A stretch of DNA of 39,679 bases from the IMG/VR virus record IMGVR_UViG_3300046524_000180, positions 1 through 39,679 of that record, one strand, 5' to 3'. Under the pieces are notes generated by a model that did not search any database, was not told the origin of the DNA, and saw only the letters and a list, made by a program, of their open reading frames with translations. How positions within the stretch are numbered: position 1 is the stretch's first letter; each line of letters begins with the position of its first letter. A program made the translations under genes and the position numbers. The DNA comes from a virus. Below, in pieces: positions 22,466 through 31,459 of the stretch.

Positions 22466-22593
22466 ATTGGGAGCACATCGTTCGCATCACTGAGCGGTTC
22501 TGGCGCTGGCAGCCCAGCGAAACGAAGCAATTGACGTGGAGTGAGGTGCGTAATTATGCGCATCACGCCGCACGCATGTTGAAAAAGGACTGA
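22435..22593 (+). CDS. -1 frameshift extension of the tail assembly chaperone
   Basis: The -1 frame opens after a TGA at 22432-22434 and ends at TGA 22591-22593. After slippage at 22441-22447 it adds about 48 residues, with DWEHIVRITERFWRWQPSET, TKQLTWSEVRNYAHH and AARMLKKD. No start codon with a ribosome-binding site serves it. Its composition is coding-like (Trp, Glu, Arg rich), and it fills exactly the gap between the chaperone stop and the tape measure start. The fused product would be about 156 residues. Confidence 0.8.
   Translation, partial: PRGKRGGLPVDWEHIVRITERFWRWQPSETKQLTWSEVRNYAHHAARMLKKD
22441..22447 (+). promoter_or_regulatory. slippery heptamer for programmed -1 frameshifting
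   Basis: G GGA AAC in the zero frame fits X XXY YYZ exactly and differs from the lambda G/T slippery site (GGGAAAG) by one base. It lies between the last -1-frame stop (22432) and the zero-frame TAG (22463), the only window where a shift can work. No pseudoknot was modelled. Confidence 0.8.
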
Positions 22594-22595
22594 GC

Positions 22596-24539
22596 GTGGC
22601 ACAAGACTTTGTTATCCGCATCCGCGCCGACGATGCGGCGACGGCGACGGTCAACAGGATCAAGGCCGCGCTCAGCAAAGTTACCGAACCGGTCGACAAA
22701 GCGCAGAAGCGTGTCGGGCAGTTGGGCAACGTCGGCCAGGTGGGTCTTTCGAAGCTGACCAAAGGCCTTGGCGGCGTCGAGCGCGCGGCGTCCGGTGTTG
22801 TCGACAAGATCGTCGAGATCATTCCCGGCCTGACGGCAATCGGCGGCGCCGCGTCCCTCGCGGGGCTCACGGCGCTGGCGACCAAGTTCGGGACGTTCGG
22901 TTTCAACCTGAACAAGTCCTCCAAGCTGCTCGGGATGAATGCGCAAGACCTGGCTTCATGGCACGTAGCAGCGAAGCGCGCCGGCGTATCGGCTGATCAG
23001 TTCGATTCGGCGATGAGCGGTTCGCAGATGACGATTCGCGCTGCTGCGTTCGGCGCCGATCCGCACGCGATGATGCTCCTCCAGAAGATGGGCGTGCAGA
23101 TCCAGCGCAACAAAGACGGGACCATCGATTACTACTCGACACAGATGCGCCTGATGAAGGCAATCGAGGGGCAAAAATCGGTGGAAGCGCAGCGCGATGT
23201 GGCAGGAACGTTCGGCATGGGCAGTCTCCTACCGATGCTCCAGCAAGGCACGTACGACTCAGATAAGGCGCGCGCCTTCAGCAAGGGGCTCGTTCCCACG
23301 GCGGAAGAGGTGGAGCGCGCGGCGCAGTTCCATCGGGACATCAACGACCTCGAGGATTCGGTCACGGGCCTTGGAAACAGCATCGGCTCACGGCTGATTC
23401 CGATACTGGATCCGTTGGTGAACGGATTCGCAAAGTGGCTTGACGCGCACCGCGCTCAGATTGCAGATCAGATTGCTACGGCAGTTCAGAAGCTGGCCGA
23501 CTGGGTTTCGAAGATTGATTGGAATAACGTTGCCACCAAGGCCAAACTGCTGTGGGATAACCTGGGTGGCGTAAAGGGCGTGGCGATTGCGATTGCTGCC
23601 ATCAAATTTGCAGGACCGATCGGTGGCGTGGCAAACCTGATGGCGAGCCTGCTTACGCTGACGTCTACCACGATTCCCGCTGCGGTGACCGCGCTCGGTA
23701 CACTCGGCCTCGCGGGGATTGCGGCATGGGGCGCGCTGAAGGTTGCAAAGCTCGCTGGCCTGCCAGACGTTGACAACAAGCAGGGCGTCGAAGATGTGCG
23801 TAACGGCGACTGGCTTGCTGCGTCCACGCATCTCCCGGCGGGCGATTTCCTGCGTGCACTCGCAGCGCGCGCGGCGGGTAGGTCAGACGCGGATATTGCT
23901 GCGTCGCTCCAGGGGGGCGCCAACCCGGCAGATCCGACGTCGGCGCCGGGTGCAACGGATTCGAGCGGGAAAAAGGTGCCGCTCGGCATCAGGAGTAACA
24001 ACCCGACGAACATTCTCGATCACGACCGCGAACTCACGTATGAGACGCCCGAGGCTGGCATCCGTGCGGCCGCAGAGAATCTGCGGCGCGGTTATCGAGG
24101 CCTGACGCTTGCCCAGATCACGGACAAGTGGACTGGGGGTGCGCGTGTCGGGAACGATCCGACGCGAATGGCGAACTACACGGGCATCCTGTCACAGGGT
24201 ACCGGGCTCGCCGCCAATCAGACGCCAGACCTTAATAACCCGGCGATGCTTGCGGCGCTAGTGAAAGCCCAGATTCGGGCCGAGAACGGGCAACAGCCGT
24301 ACTCGGATGATCAGGTAGGAGCTGGCGTCGCGGCCGCGCTCTCGGGCAAGCAGGGCGGCGGTGGTCGGCTTGCCGATGACGGCCATGACTCGCGTGTCGC
24401 ACAGCTTCAGCAGGCTGCGTTGCACGTGACGTTCAGCAATGTGCCGGCCGGCACACGTGTGGAAGCGAAAACGGCGGACGGCGGCTATCTGCCGACGAAG
24501 GTCAATTACGCCATGGGTGGCGATGGAGCATTGCCTTGA
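22596..24539 (+). CDS. tail tape measure protein with peptidoglycan-lytic domain
   Basis: The 647-residue protein starts at GTG 22596, two bases after the frameshift extension. The N-terminus (FVIRIRADDAATATVNRIKA) is typical of Mu-like tape measures; residues about 325-395 are hydrophobic (VAIAIAAIKFAGPIGGVANL and beyond), as expected for the part inserted in the inner membrane. Residues about 461-580 form a separate domain: PLGIRSNNPTNI, YETPEAGIRAAAENLRRGYR and LTLAQITDKWTGGARVGNDP match lytic-transglycosylase-like domains that open peptidoglycan during DNA entry. Its stop overlaps the TTG of the next gene. Confidence 0.85.
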   Translation: MAQDFVIRIRADDAATATVNRIKAALSKVTEPVDKAQKRVGQLGNVGQVGLSKLTKGLGGVERAASGVVDKIVEIIPGLTAIGGAASLAGLTALATKFGTFGFNLNKSSKLLGMNAQDLASWHVAAKRAGVSADQFDSAMSGSQMTIRAAAFGADPHAMMLLQKMGVQIQRNKDGTIDYYSTQMRLMKAIEGQKSVEAQRDVAGTFGMGSLLPMLQQGTYDSDKARAFSKGLVPTAEEVERAAQFHRDINDLEDSVTGLGNSIGSRLIPILDPLVNGFAKWLDAHRAQIADQIATAVQKLADWVSKIDWNNVATKAKLLWDNLGGVKGVAIAIAAIKFAGPIGGVANLMASLLTLTSTTIPAAVTALGTLGLAGIAAWGALKVAKLAGLPDVDNKQGVEDVRNGDWLAASTHLPAGDFLRALAARAAGRSDADIAASLQGGANPADPTSAPGATDSSGKKVPLGIRSNNPTNILDHDRELTYETPEAGIRAAAENLRRGYRGLTLAQITDKWTGGARVGNDPTRMANYTGILSQGTGLAANQTPDLNNPAMLAALVKAQIRAENGQQPYSDDQVGAGVAAALSGKQGGGGRLADDGHDSRVAQLQQAALHVTFSNVPAGTRVEAKTADGGYLPTKVNYAMGGDGALP

Positions 24540-25972
24540 GTACCTCAACGAACGCACTGAATGTCGCCGGCAGCATCGGCGGCGTTGCGTCCGCCGTTGG
24601 AAATTTAGCCAGTCTCGTCGGCTTCCAGACGGGGACATGGCTGGATTCGCTCAAGCAGGCGAGTTATGGTGGGGTGCCGTTCGGAATCGAATCTGTTCGG
24701 ACCTCGGCCGGCAGAAAACAGGCTATCCATAATTACCCGTTTCGCGATGATGTGTGGGTCGAGGATCTGGGCAAAAAGGGGCGGCAGTTCGAGGTTCTTG
24801 GCTTCCTGGTCGAAGACGATCTGATCACCAAGGCCGGCCCGGTCGTCGCGCAACGCAACCAGTTGCTGCAAATCTGCGAGGCTCCCGGAAACTGGACCCT
24901 CGTGCACCCGACGCTGGGCACGATCAGGAACGTCGCGTGTCTGAGCGTCGAGACGATGGAGCGCGTCGACCTCGGCCGAGTGTTTGAGATCCGGCTGACG
25001 CTGATCGTTTCAGGCGATCGGCTATTCCCGAAATCCACCATCTCTAGCGGCGACGCAAGCATCAACAATGCGTCGCTGACCGGCATCGCGGCGCTGGTCG
25101 ACTTCGTCAGAACCACAGCATCCGCGATTCAGGCCGGCGCTGCAGTCGTGCGGCAGGCTGTCTCCACAGTAGTTGGCTGGTATCAGCTTGGCGTGACCGC
25201 GATCAACGATGTCAAGCGCGTGATCGGCGCGGTCTCCACGCTCTTTGGGAACTTCGGACGACTGTTCGGGGGCGCCAATAACGGCTATGCCGGCGCGAAT
25301 GTGAAGGCGTCGCCGAGCACGACCGCGGACGATTTGTTGTCGGCTGCGACCGCGGCGCGAGCTTCGGTCGTTGCCGCTGGCGCGGTGCTGCAAACCGCAG
25401 CGTTGAATCCGTCGGATTCAGCAACGCTCGGTGCTGCGGCGCAGTCGTTCATTTCGACGGTTGCCGCTGCTGCGACTGATCCGGCTGACGCTGTACGCAT
25501 GATCAGTTCGCTGGCGCAGTATTCGCCGGCACCCGTGACCACGCCCGGCCAGATCGGATCTGCGATGAGCGTGATGCAAGTCGCGCTCGCTGCGCTTTTG
25601 CGGCGGTATGCGCTCGCGCAGCTCGCCGTGACGCTAACGACGTACCAGCCGGCTTCGCAGGACGACGCGAACACGACGCTCGCCAATACGGTGAGCCTGT
25701 TCGATGCAGAGATCACGACGGCGGGCGATGCAGGCGACGACGACACTTATCAGGCGTTGCGAACCTTGCGGCAGTCGGTCATTGCCGATCTCGCGGCGCG
25801 CGGCGCGGACCTTGCATCGATTGCGACGTTCAAGTTTCAGGCGCCGCTGCCGTCACTGGTGCTCGCGAACCGGATCTATCGCGATCCGACGCGCGAGCCC
25901 GGTCTCGTGCAGCAGATTGACCCACGGCACCCGGCATTTTGCCCAACGACTTTTCAGGCGCTAGCCAGCTGA
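24536..25972 (+). CDS. Mu gpN-like DNA circularisation/tail protein
   Basis: The 478-residue protein starts at TTG 24536, which overlaps the tape measure stop. Residues 30-160 match the DNA circularisation N-terminal family: DSLKQASYGGVPFGIESVRT, AIHNYPFRDDVWVEDLG, RQFEVLGFLVEDDLIT and NWTLVHPTLGTIRNVACLS. The rest is Ala-rich and helical. In Mu, gpN is a tail-associated protein between tape measure and gpP. The family name comes from a proposed role in circularising injected DNA. Confidence 0.85.
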   Translation: MSTSTNALNVAGSIGGVASAVGNLASLVGFQTGTWLDSLKQASYGGVPFGIESVRTSAGRKQAIHNYPFRDDVWVEDLGKKGRQFEVLGFLVEDDLITKAGPVVAQRNQLLQICEAPGNWTLVHPTLGTIRNVACLSVETMERVDLGRVFEIRLTLIVSGDRLFPKSTISSGDASINNASLTGIAALVDFVRTTASAIQAGAAVVRQAVSTVVGWYQLGVTAINDVKRVIGAVSTLFGNFGRLFGGANNGYAGANVKASPSTTADDLLSAATAARASVVAAGAVLQTAALNPSDSATLGAAAQSFISTVAAAATDPADAVRMISSLAQYSPAPVTTPGQIGSAMSVMQVALAALLRRYALAQLAVTLTTYQPASQDDANTTLANTVSLFDAEITTAGDAGDDDTYQALRTLRQSVIADLAARGADLASIATFKFQAPLPSLVLANRIYRDPTREPGLVQQIDPRHPAFCPTTFQALAS

Positions 25973-27090
25973 TGAGCGACGACATCACCCTGAGGGTGTC
26001 GACGTGTACGCGAAACCCCAATGCAGCGCCTGGGCAGCCGACTTACACGACGTCGAACACCCGAAATATCACGGGATGGCTGGGGATCCGGCTGTCACGC
26101 GGTATCGAGCGGTGCCCGTCCGATTTTGACGTGTCGTTCACCGAGCCATACCCGGGCGTGTCGGACGTCATCGTGCAGGAAGGGGATCAGGTCGAGGTGC
26201 TGCTCGGCGCTGACGTGGTGCTGTCCGGCTTCGTCGATCGCTACCTGCCGAGCTACAACGCGCGCGAGCATACGATCCGGATTACGGGGCGCAGCAAATG
26301 CCAGGACCTCGTCGACTGCTCAGCAAAGTGGACTGGCGGTCAGCTTCTGAATATGCCGCTTCTGCAGATCGCCCAGAACCTTTGCGGCGTGTACAGCATC
26401 CCCGTCGCACTGGCCGCCGGCGCGAATCAGGGTGATCCGATTCCACAGTTGAACATCATGGTCGGCGAGCCGATCTATGACGTGCTCGAGCGGCTCTGCC
26501 GGTTCCGTGCGCTGTTGCTGTACGACCAGCCCGACGGAAGCCTGCTGCTCTCTGGCATCGGCACGCAGCAGGCCGCTTGCGGGTTCAAGGAAGGTGTCAA
26601 CGTGCAGGCGGCGAGTGCCATATTCGGCATGGACGGACGGTTTTCCGACTACGACGCGGTGCGCCAGAGCCTCGACACATGTGAGGACGTTGGCGACGGC
26701 GGCAACCTGATCGCGAGCGTCCAGGATCCGACCGTGCCGCGCCTTCGGTATCGTGCGATTGTTGCTGAGTCCGTGTTCGGCGGTCAGGATGTCGCCGCGC
26801 AGCGGGCGCAGTGGGAAAAGGCTCGACGCTACGGCCGTTCATACGCCGTGCGCGTGTCAACGGATAGCTGGCGGGACTCGGCCGGCGTGCTGTGGACGCC
26901 GAACACGCTGGTGCCGATCGATCTGCCGGGCCTGAAATTGAAGCCGCGGACGTGGCTGATCGCCGACGTGACCTATAAGCGCGACGCGAGCGGAACGAAC
27001 GCCGATCTAGTGATCATGCCACCGCAAGCCTTCTATCAGGAGCCGATCATCCTCAATCCGATCGCGCCCGACGTGAACACGGTGAACTGA
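25972..27090 (+). CDS. baseplate hub protein (Mu gpP-like)
   Basis: The 372-residue protein starts at ATG 25972 within TGATG; an in-frame TTG at 25939 is less likely. TRNITGWLGIRLSRGIERCP, FDVSFTEPYPG, IVQEGDQVEVLLGADVVLSG and HTIRITGRSKCQDLVDCSAK are typical of the gpP/gpD-like hub family that links tail tube and spike. The C-terminal half holds VRVSTDSWRDSAGVLWTPNT. Its stop overlaps the gp45-like start. Confidence 0.88.
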   Translation: MSDDITLRVSTCTRNPNAAPGQPTYTTSNTRNITGWLGIRLSRGIERCPSDFDVSFTEPYPGVSDVIVQEGDQVEVLLGADVVLSGFVDRYLPSYNAREHTIRITGRSKCQDLVDCSAKWTGGQLLNMPLLQIAQNLCGVYSIPVALAAGANQGDPIPQLNIMVGEPIYDVLERLCRFRALLLYDQPDGSLLLSGIGTQQAACGFKEGVNVQAASAIFGMDGRFSDYDAVRQSLDTCEDVGDGGNLIASVQDPTVPRLRYRAIVAESVFGGQDVAAQRAQWEKARRYGRSYAVRVSTDSWRDSAGVLWTPNTLVPIDLPGLKLKPRTWLIADVTYKRDASGTNADLVIMPPQAFYQEPIILNPIAPDVNTVN

Positions 27091-27707
27091 TGGACTCGAC
27101 TTCAATCGAGCGGCTCTTCATGAGGCTGCGCGGATTGTTTGGGCGCGGCCGTGTGACTTACGTCGACGACTCGGGCCCTGTGCAGAAGATGCAGGTCCGC
27201 ATGAACGGCCTGATTACCTCCGACAATCGGCTGCGGCTCGCGGAATTCGGGTTTGCGTCGAATCCACCGGTCGGCTCCGATGTGCTCGCGCTGCATGTCG
27301 CCGGTGACAACAGCGACGGCGCGGTATTCGCGACTAACCATCAGCAGTCGCGGCCAACCGGCTTGTCGGCTGGCGAATCGATGCTGTACAGCCAGGACGG
27401 GAAATACGTCTACATGACGGCAAGCGGCGGAATCGTCGTCGAGGCGAAAGGGCAGGACGTAGTCGTCAACGATGCGCGAGACGTGACGTGGAACCTGAGC
27501 GGGAAGCTGAAGATCGTGGCGCCAGGGGGTGTTGAGATCGACACGCCGGAGATTACGACGCCCGGCGACATCATCGACAACTCGGGAACGAACGCACACA
27601 CCATGGCGCAGATGCGATCGATCTACAACTCGCACACCCATCCGGTTCCGAATGTGCAGCTTGGTGGTCCGGGCACTACAACGAACGGCCCGAACCAGCC
27701 CGAATAG
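27090..27707 (+). CDS. baseplate spike protein (gpV/Mu gp45-like)
   Basis: The 205-residue protein begins ERLFMRLRGLFGRGRVTYVD and continues with an OB-like barrel (VQKMQVRMNGLITSDNRLRL, GSDVLALHVAGDNSDGAVFA). The C-terminal part is a beta-helical spike (YVYMTASGGIVVEAKGQDVV, GGVEIDTPEI) ending with MRSIYNSHTHPVPNVQLGGP, whose HTH may bind a metal ion at the tip. It would pierce the outer membrane when the sheath contracts. Confidence 0.88.
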   Translation: MDSTSIERLFMRLRGLFGRGRVTYVDDSGPVQKMQVRMNGLITSDNRLRLAEFGFASNPPVGSDVLALHVAGDNSDGAVFATNHQQSRPTGLSAGESMLYSQDGKYVYMTASGGIVVEAKGQDVVVNDARDVTWNLSGKLKIVAPGGVEIDTPEITTPGDIIDNSGTNAHTMAQMRSIYNSHTHPVPNVQLGGPGTTTNGPNQPE

Positions 27708-27727
27708 CGCCCAGCGCTCAACAACTC

Positions 27728-27751
27728 AGCCCGCCGCGCGCGGGCTTTTTT
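27728..27751 (+). terminator. intrinsic terminator
   Basis: AGCCCGC, loop CGCGC, GCGGGCT with six T in total, inside the baseplate gene cluster, between the gp45-like and gp46-like genes. Confidence 0.75.
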
Positions 27752-27764
27752 ACGCCTGAGCGAA

Positions 27765-28208
27765 ATGGCCGACGCAACGATCTCGTGGGACACAGCCAAT
27801 AACCGTGGCGACTGGAGCATGTCCGGTCCGTTGCTGACGACTGGCAGCGATCTTCAGACCGCAATCATCATCAGCATCTTTTCAGACCGGATGGCGCAGC
27901 CCGGCGATGTGATCCCAGACGGCTCCAGCGATCCGCGCGGTTGGTGGGCCGACGACACGGTGCCGATCGGCTCACGACTCTGGCTGCTGCGGCGCGCGAA
28001 GCAGACCAAGGAAACGCTCCAGAAGGCATACGACTACCTCGCCGAGGCCCTGCAGTGGCTGATCGATGACGGAGTCGTTGGACGCTTCGACATCAGCACG
28101 CAGTGGGTGCGCACCAGCGTTCTCGGTGCGCAGATCACCGCATACAAACCCGACGGCACTTTATTGACGACGGGCCGCTATACGTGGGCCTGGGAAGGAA
28201 TCAACTGA
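27765..28208 (+). CDS. baseplate wedge protein (Mu gp46-like)
   Basis: The 147-residue protein contains DLQTAIIISIFSDRMAQPGD, GSSDPRGWWADD and RLWLLRRAKQTKETLQKAY, the conserved blocks of the gp46 family, followed by a helix-strand end (GVVGRFDISTQW). It is the gpW/gp25-like part of the baseplate wedge. It ends two bases before the gp47-like start. Confidence 0.9.
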   Translation: MADATISWDTANNRGDWSMSGPLLTTGSDLQTAIIISIFSDRMAQPGDVIPDGSSDPRGWWADDTVPIGSRLWLLRRAKQTKETLQKAYDYLAEALQWLIDDGVVGRFDISTQWVRTSVLGAQITAYKPDGTLLTTGRYTWAWEGIN

Positions 28209-28209
28209 T

Positions 28210-29367
28210 ATGCCGTACGCACGACCAACACTCACGCAATTGCGCGCGCAGGTCGCCGCTGACATTCAGTCTGGCCTTCCAGGATCAGATCCGCTGCTTC
28301 GATTCTCAAGCCTCAACATTCTCGGCACTGCTCTCGCCGGGCTCGCGCAGCTTCAATACGGTTACACCGACTGGGTAGCAAAGCAGTCGAATCCGTTCAC
28401 CGCGCAGGAGGAGTTCCTCGAAGCATGGGCGGCCCTCAAGAATGTGTTCCGCGAAGCGGCCACGCAGGCCGGATCGACAGTGCCGGGACAGATCACGTTT
28501 GCTGGCACAAACGGAACGCCGCTGCCCATCGGTACGCCGATCGTGCGCGGCGATGGTGTCGGCTTCACGACGACCTCTGCGGGCATCTGGTCCGGCAACA
28601 ACGTAACCGTGAACGCCGTCGCCAATGCTGATCCGTCGGGACTGACCGGCGCGTTCGGTAATTGCGCTGTTGGCACGGTCATGACGCTCGGTACGTCTAT
28701 CGCCGGCATCAACTCGACCGGCTCCGTGAGCGTCGCCTTCACCGGCGGCGCCGACGTCGAGAAGGACGACAGCCTGCGCGCGCGGATGCTGCAGGCATAC
28801 CAGAACAGGCCGCAGGGCGGGGCACAGAGCGACTATGTGACGTGGGCGCTACAGGTTAATGGCGTCACGCGCGCGTGGTGCAACCCGAACGGCTTCGGCG
28901 CAGGCACCGTCGTCGTGTACACGATGTTCGATGTCACGGAATCCGCCAACAACGGGTTCCCCCAGGGCGCCAACGGGGTGGCGACGCTCGAGACGCGCGG
29001 CACACCGGCGACGCTCGATCTGCTCACAGTGGCGAACTGGATTTATCCCTTGCGACCGGCGACGGCGCTGGTGTACAGCGTTGCGCCGACGCAGCAGGTC
29101 GTCAATTTCACGATCACTGGAACCAGCAGTTTCACGACGGCGATGAAGTCGGCAATTGCCGCGGCGATCTCCGGCATCTTCGTGCTGTATGGCTCGCCGC
29201 TCAGCACGACGCCCGGCCAGAACGGAACGGTCGATCTGTCGTACATCGAATCGGCAATCGCGGCGATCTCGGGCACTCAGGGCTTCGTGATTACCGCGCC
29301 AACCGCAAACATCGTTGGGACCACTGGCCAGCTTCCAGTGCTCGGAACGATTACATGGCTCCCCTAA
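28210..29367 (+). CDS. baseplate J-like wedge protein (Mu gp47-like)
   Basis: The 385-residue protein opens RPTLTQLRAQVAADIQSGLP and has QEEFLEAWAALKNVFREAAT, GQITFAGTNGTPLPIGTPIV and GGADVEKDDSLRARMLQAYQ, with QGGAQSDYVTWALQVNGVTR. These are the J-like family blocks. It forms the baseplate wedge arms. It abuts the gp48-like gene directly. Confidence 0.92.
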   Translation: MPYARPTLTQLRAQVAADIQSGLPGSDPLLRFSSLNILGTALAGLAQLQYGYTDWVAKQSNPFTAQEEFLEAWAALKNVFREAATQAGSTVPGQITFAGTNGTPLPIGTPIVRGDGVGFTTTSAGIWSGNNVTVNAVANADPSGLTGAFGNCAVGTVMTLGTSIAGINSTGSVSVAFTGGADVEKDDSLRARMLQAYQNRPQGGAQSDYVTWALQVNGVTRAWCNPNGFGAGTVVVYTMFDVTESANNGFPQGANGVATLETRGTPATLDLLTVANWIYPLRPATALVYSVAPTQQVVNFTITGTSSFTTAMKSAIAAAISGIFVLYGSPLSTTPGQNGTVDLSYIESAIAAISGTQGFVITAPTANIVGTTGQLPVLGTITWLP

Positions 29368-29964
29368 ATGGCTGCTCCGAACTATCAGGCATCTGATTTC
29401 CTGAAAGCAATTCAGGCCCTCATGCCGAGGGGACTTGCGTGGCCGCGTGACCCGACGTCGGTCATGGGGCAGGCGATGTCCGGCCTTTCGCCGACGTGGG
29501 CGCGACACACGGCCAGAAACAACAACCTGCTGATCGATGCATTCCCTGCGACTGCGGATGAACTGCTTCCTGAATGGGAAGCCGCCCTCGGCCTGCCCGA
29601 CCCGTGCGCGGGCGTGGCGCCGACGTTGCAGGCCCGACAGGCGCAGGTCGTCGCGCGGTTCGCTTCGTCCGGTGGCCAGTCGATCCCGTACTTCATCAAC
29701 TACGCCAAGAACCTTGGCTACACGGTGACGGTGACGGAATTCACGCCATTCAGGGTTGGGCAACAGCGCATGGGTGCGCAACTCGGTTTGCAGGACTGGG
29801 CCTTCACCTGGCAGATCAATTCAGCGCTCAACACCGTGACGTATTTCCGGACAGGTTTGTCCAGCGCCGGCGAGCCATTGGCCGCATGGGGTAACGCCGT
29901 TTTGCAATGCGAGCTCAGCGCGATCAAGCCTGCGCATACCTATTTGAATTTCGCGTATCACTAA
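29368..29964 (+). CDS. baseplate protein, DUF2313 (Mu gp48/YmfQ-like)
   Basis: The 198-residue protein contains LKAIQALMPRGLAWPRDPTS, ELLPEWEAALGLPDPCAG and QAQVVARFASSGGQSIPYFI, and a Cys-containing end (VLQCELSAIKPAHTYLNFAY). These are typical of the DUF2313 family, which joins the baseplate wedge to the fibre (the gpI position of P2). It sits immediately before the fibre gene. Confidence 0.9.
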   Translation: MAAPNYQASDFLKAIQALMPRGLAWPRDPTSVMGQAMSGLSPTWARHTARNNNLLIDAFPATADELLPEWEAALGLPDPCAGVAPTLQARQAQVVARFASSGGQSIPYFINYAKNLGYTVTVTEFTPFRVGQQRMGAQLGLQDWAFTWQINSALNTVTYFRTGLSSAGEPLAAWGNAVLQCELSAIKPAHTYLNFAYH

Positions 29965-29973
29965 AGGACCAGC

Positions 29974-31233
29974 ATGTTCCAAACCGATCAGCCAACCGCT
30001 GCCAATGTTCTGCCCACTCCGGCGGCGCCCGGAACGCCGGGATATTTCACGAATGGCAACCCGGCAACCGGAGTGCCCGCGACGATCCTCGACGCAGACT
30101 TCGTGAACATGCTCATGCTAGAGCTGGTGAACGTCGTGTCGGCCGGCGGCTTGACCCCGAGCAAAACGACGTACACGCAGGTTCGTGACGCTATCAAGCG
30201 GATTGTGCAGAACACTGTCGTGCTTGCAGATACCGGCGCGGTCAACGCGTACGCGGCGGTCAATGCAACTCCGCTTGTCGCAGGTACGTGGGTCGATGGC
30301 GTCGTGCAAGCGGTAAAGATCGCCCACACCAATACCGGCGCGTCGACGTATGCACCGGATGGACTTACTGCAATTCCGATCTATGGCTTGGGCCTTCAGC
30401 CGCTGCAGGGCGGCGAGCTATCGCTGAACGGCACGGCAATACTGATGCACGCGACCATCGTTGGCGTGAACAGCGGCAACCCGATCGCCGTGTTGATGGA
30501 ATGTGCGGGAGGCGCTCAGCAAGTCCCCCCCGCCACTGCCAGCCAGCACGCCATGCAGCTCGGGCAGGCGACGGGCAGACTTCTCAATGTTCAATTATTC
30601 AGCAGCTCTGGGACCTATACGCCGACCCCGGGAACCAATTCGATTATTGTTGAGGGTATCGGCGGTGGTGGTGCTGGAGGCGGTACGACGGCGGGAGGCG
30701 CTGGCACGGCATCTGGCGGTGGTGGCGGGTCGGCGGGGTGCTACGGACTGGCTCGATTCGTAAGCGGTATTGGGTCGATGGCGGTCACCATTGGCGCAGG
30801 TGGTACAGGAGTGTCGGGCGCTGCAGGAGGCACAGGCGGCACCACCTCGCTTGGCAGTCTGATGACATTGCCAGGAGGCGGTGGTGGCGGCCTGAGTTCA
30901 GGCGCTACTTCCGCATCAGTGACGGGATCGAGCGGCGTCGCTTCGGCGGCAGGCACGATTACTGGTGCCGCGTCTTTCATATCAACGCAGGGGCCAATCG
31001 GTGTCGCTGGCATCGCACTCTCTGCGACGTCCGTCCTCGGCGGTAAGGGTGCTGATACGCGCTTTGGTGCAGGCGGCCAGCCCTCCGGTGCAAACGGTAC
31101 GATCTCAAGTGCAGGAGCCGCTGCGGCCGGGTATGGTGCAGCTGGCGGCGGAGCGATAGGCATTAATAACGGCGCGACCGGAATAGGCGGATCGGGGTTC
31201 AAAGGTATCTTGGCAATCTATGAGTACGCATAA
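29974..31233 (+). CDS. tail fibre protein with glycine-rich adhesin domain
   Basis: The 419-residue protein has a standard fibre N-terminus (PGYFTNGNPATGVPATILDA, VNVVSAGGLTPSKTTYTQVR) for attachment to the baseplate. After about residue 205, SSGTYTPTPGTNSIIVEGIG starts a glycine-rich receptor-binding domain with many GGGG runs up to the end (GGSGFKGILAIYEYA). This type of domain forms a polyglycine sandwich and chooses the receptor. The DNA here is repetitive and could recombine. The host receptor is not predictable. Confidence 0.88.
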   Translation: MFQTDQPTAANVLPTPAAPGTPGYFTNGNPATGVPATILDADFVNMLMLELVNVVSAGGLTPSKTTYTQVRDAIKRIVQNTVVLADTGAVNAYAAVNATPLVAGTWVDGVVQAVKIAHTNTGASTYAPDGLTAIPIYGLGLQPLQGGELSLNGTAILMHATIVGVNSGNPIAVLMECAGGAQQVPPATASQHAMQLGQATGRLLNVQLFSSSGTYTPTPGTNSIIVEGIGGGGAGGGTTAGGAGTASGGGGGSAGCYGLARFVSGIGSMAVTIGAGGTGVSGAAGGTGGTTSLGSLMTLPGGGGGGLSSGATSASVTGSSGVASAAGTITGAASFISTQGPIGVAGIALSATSVLGGKGADTRFGAGGQPSGANGTISSAGAAAAGYGAAGGGAIGINNGATGIGGSGFKGILAIYEYA

Positions 31234-31406
31234 TGGACAATTACGCTGTGGTGAGTCTTGGAATTGTCATCAATGTCATTGTCTGGGATGGAGACGCAGA
31301 TAGTTGGCAACCCCCTGGTGAGACGACGGCAGTTGCAATTCCGGGGGGTGCCCCGGTATCAATTGGCTGGACGTATGACGGAGAAAAATTCACCGCCCCG
31401 GACTGA
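31233..31406 (+). CDS. short tail fibre-associated protein
   Basis: The ATG at 31233 overlaps the fibre stop (TAATG) and gives 57 residues. It reads MDNYAVVSLGIVINVIVWDG, then SWQPPGETTAVAI and GWTYDGEKFTAPD. Short proteins with this NxIVWDG ... IGWxYDGxxFxxP pattern commonly follow phage fibre genes and are sometimes fused to them; they may help fibre assembly. Its coupling to the fibre gene supports a real gene despite the length. Confidence 0.7.
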   Translation: MDNYAVVSLGIVINVIVWDGDADSWQPPGETTAVAIPGGAPVSIGWTYDGEKFTAPD

Positions 31407-31459
31407 GACTGCCGGGTTGCGGTATGATCAGCAGATCCAAATGCGCATGAGGAGACGCC

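Noticed and set aside
28849-29781. A 310-codon minus-strand frame opposite gp47/gp48-like genes
   Set aside because: Arg-rich shadow of two confidently identified baseplate genes.
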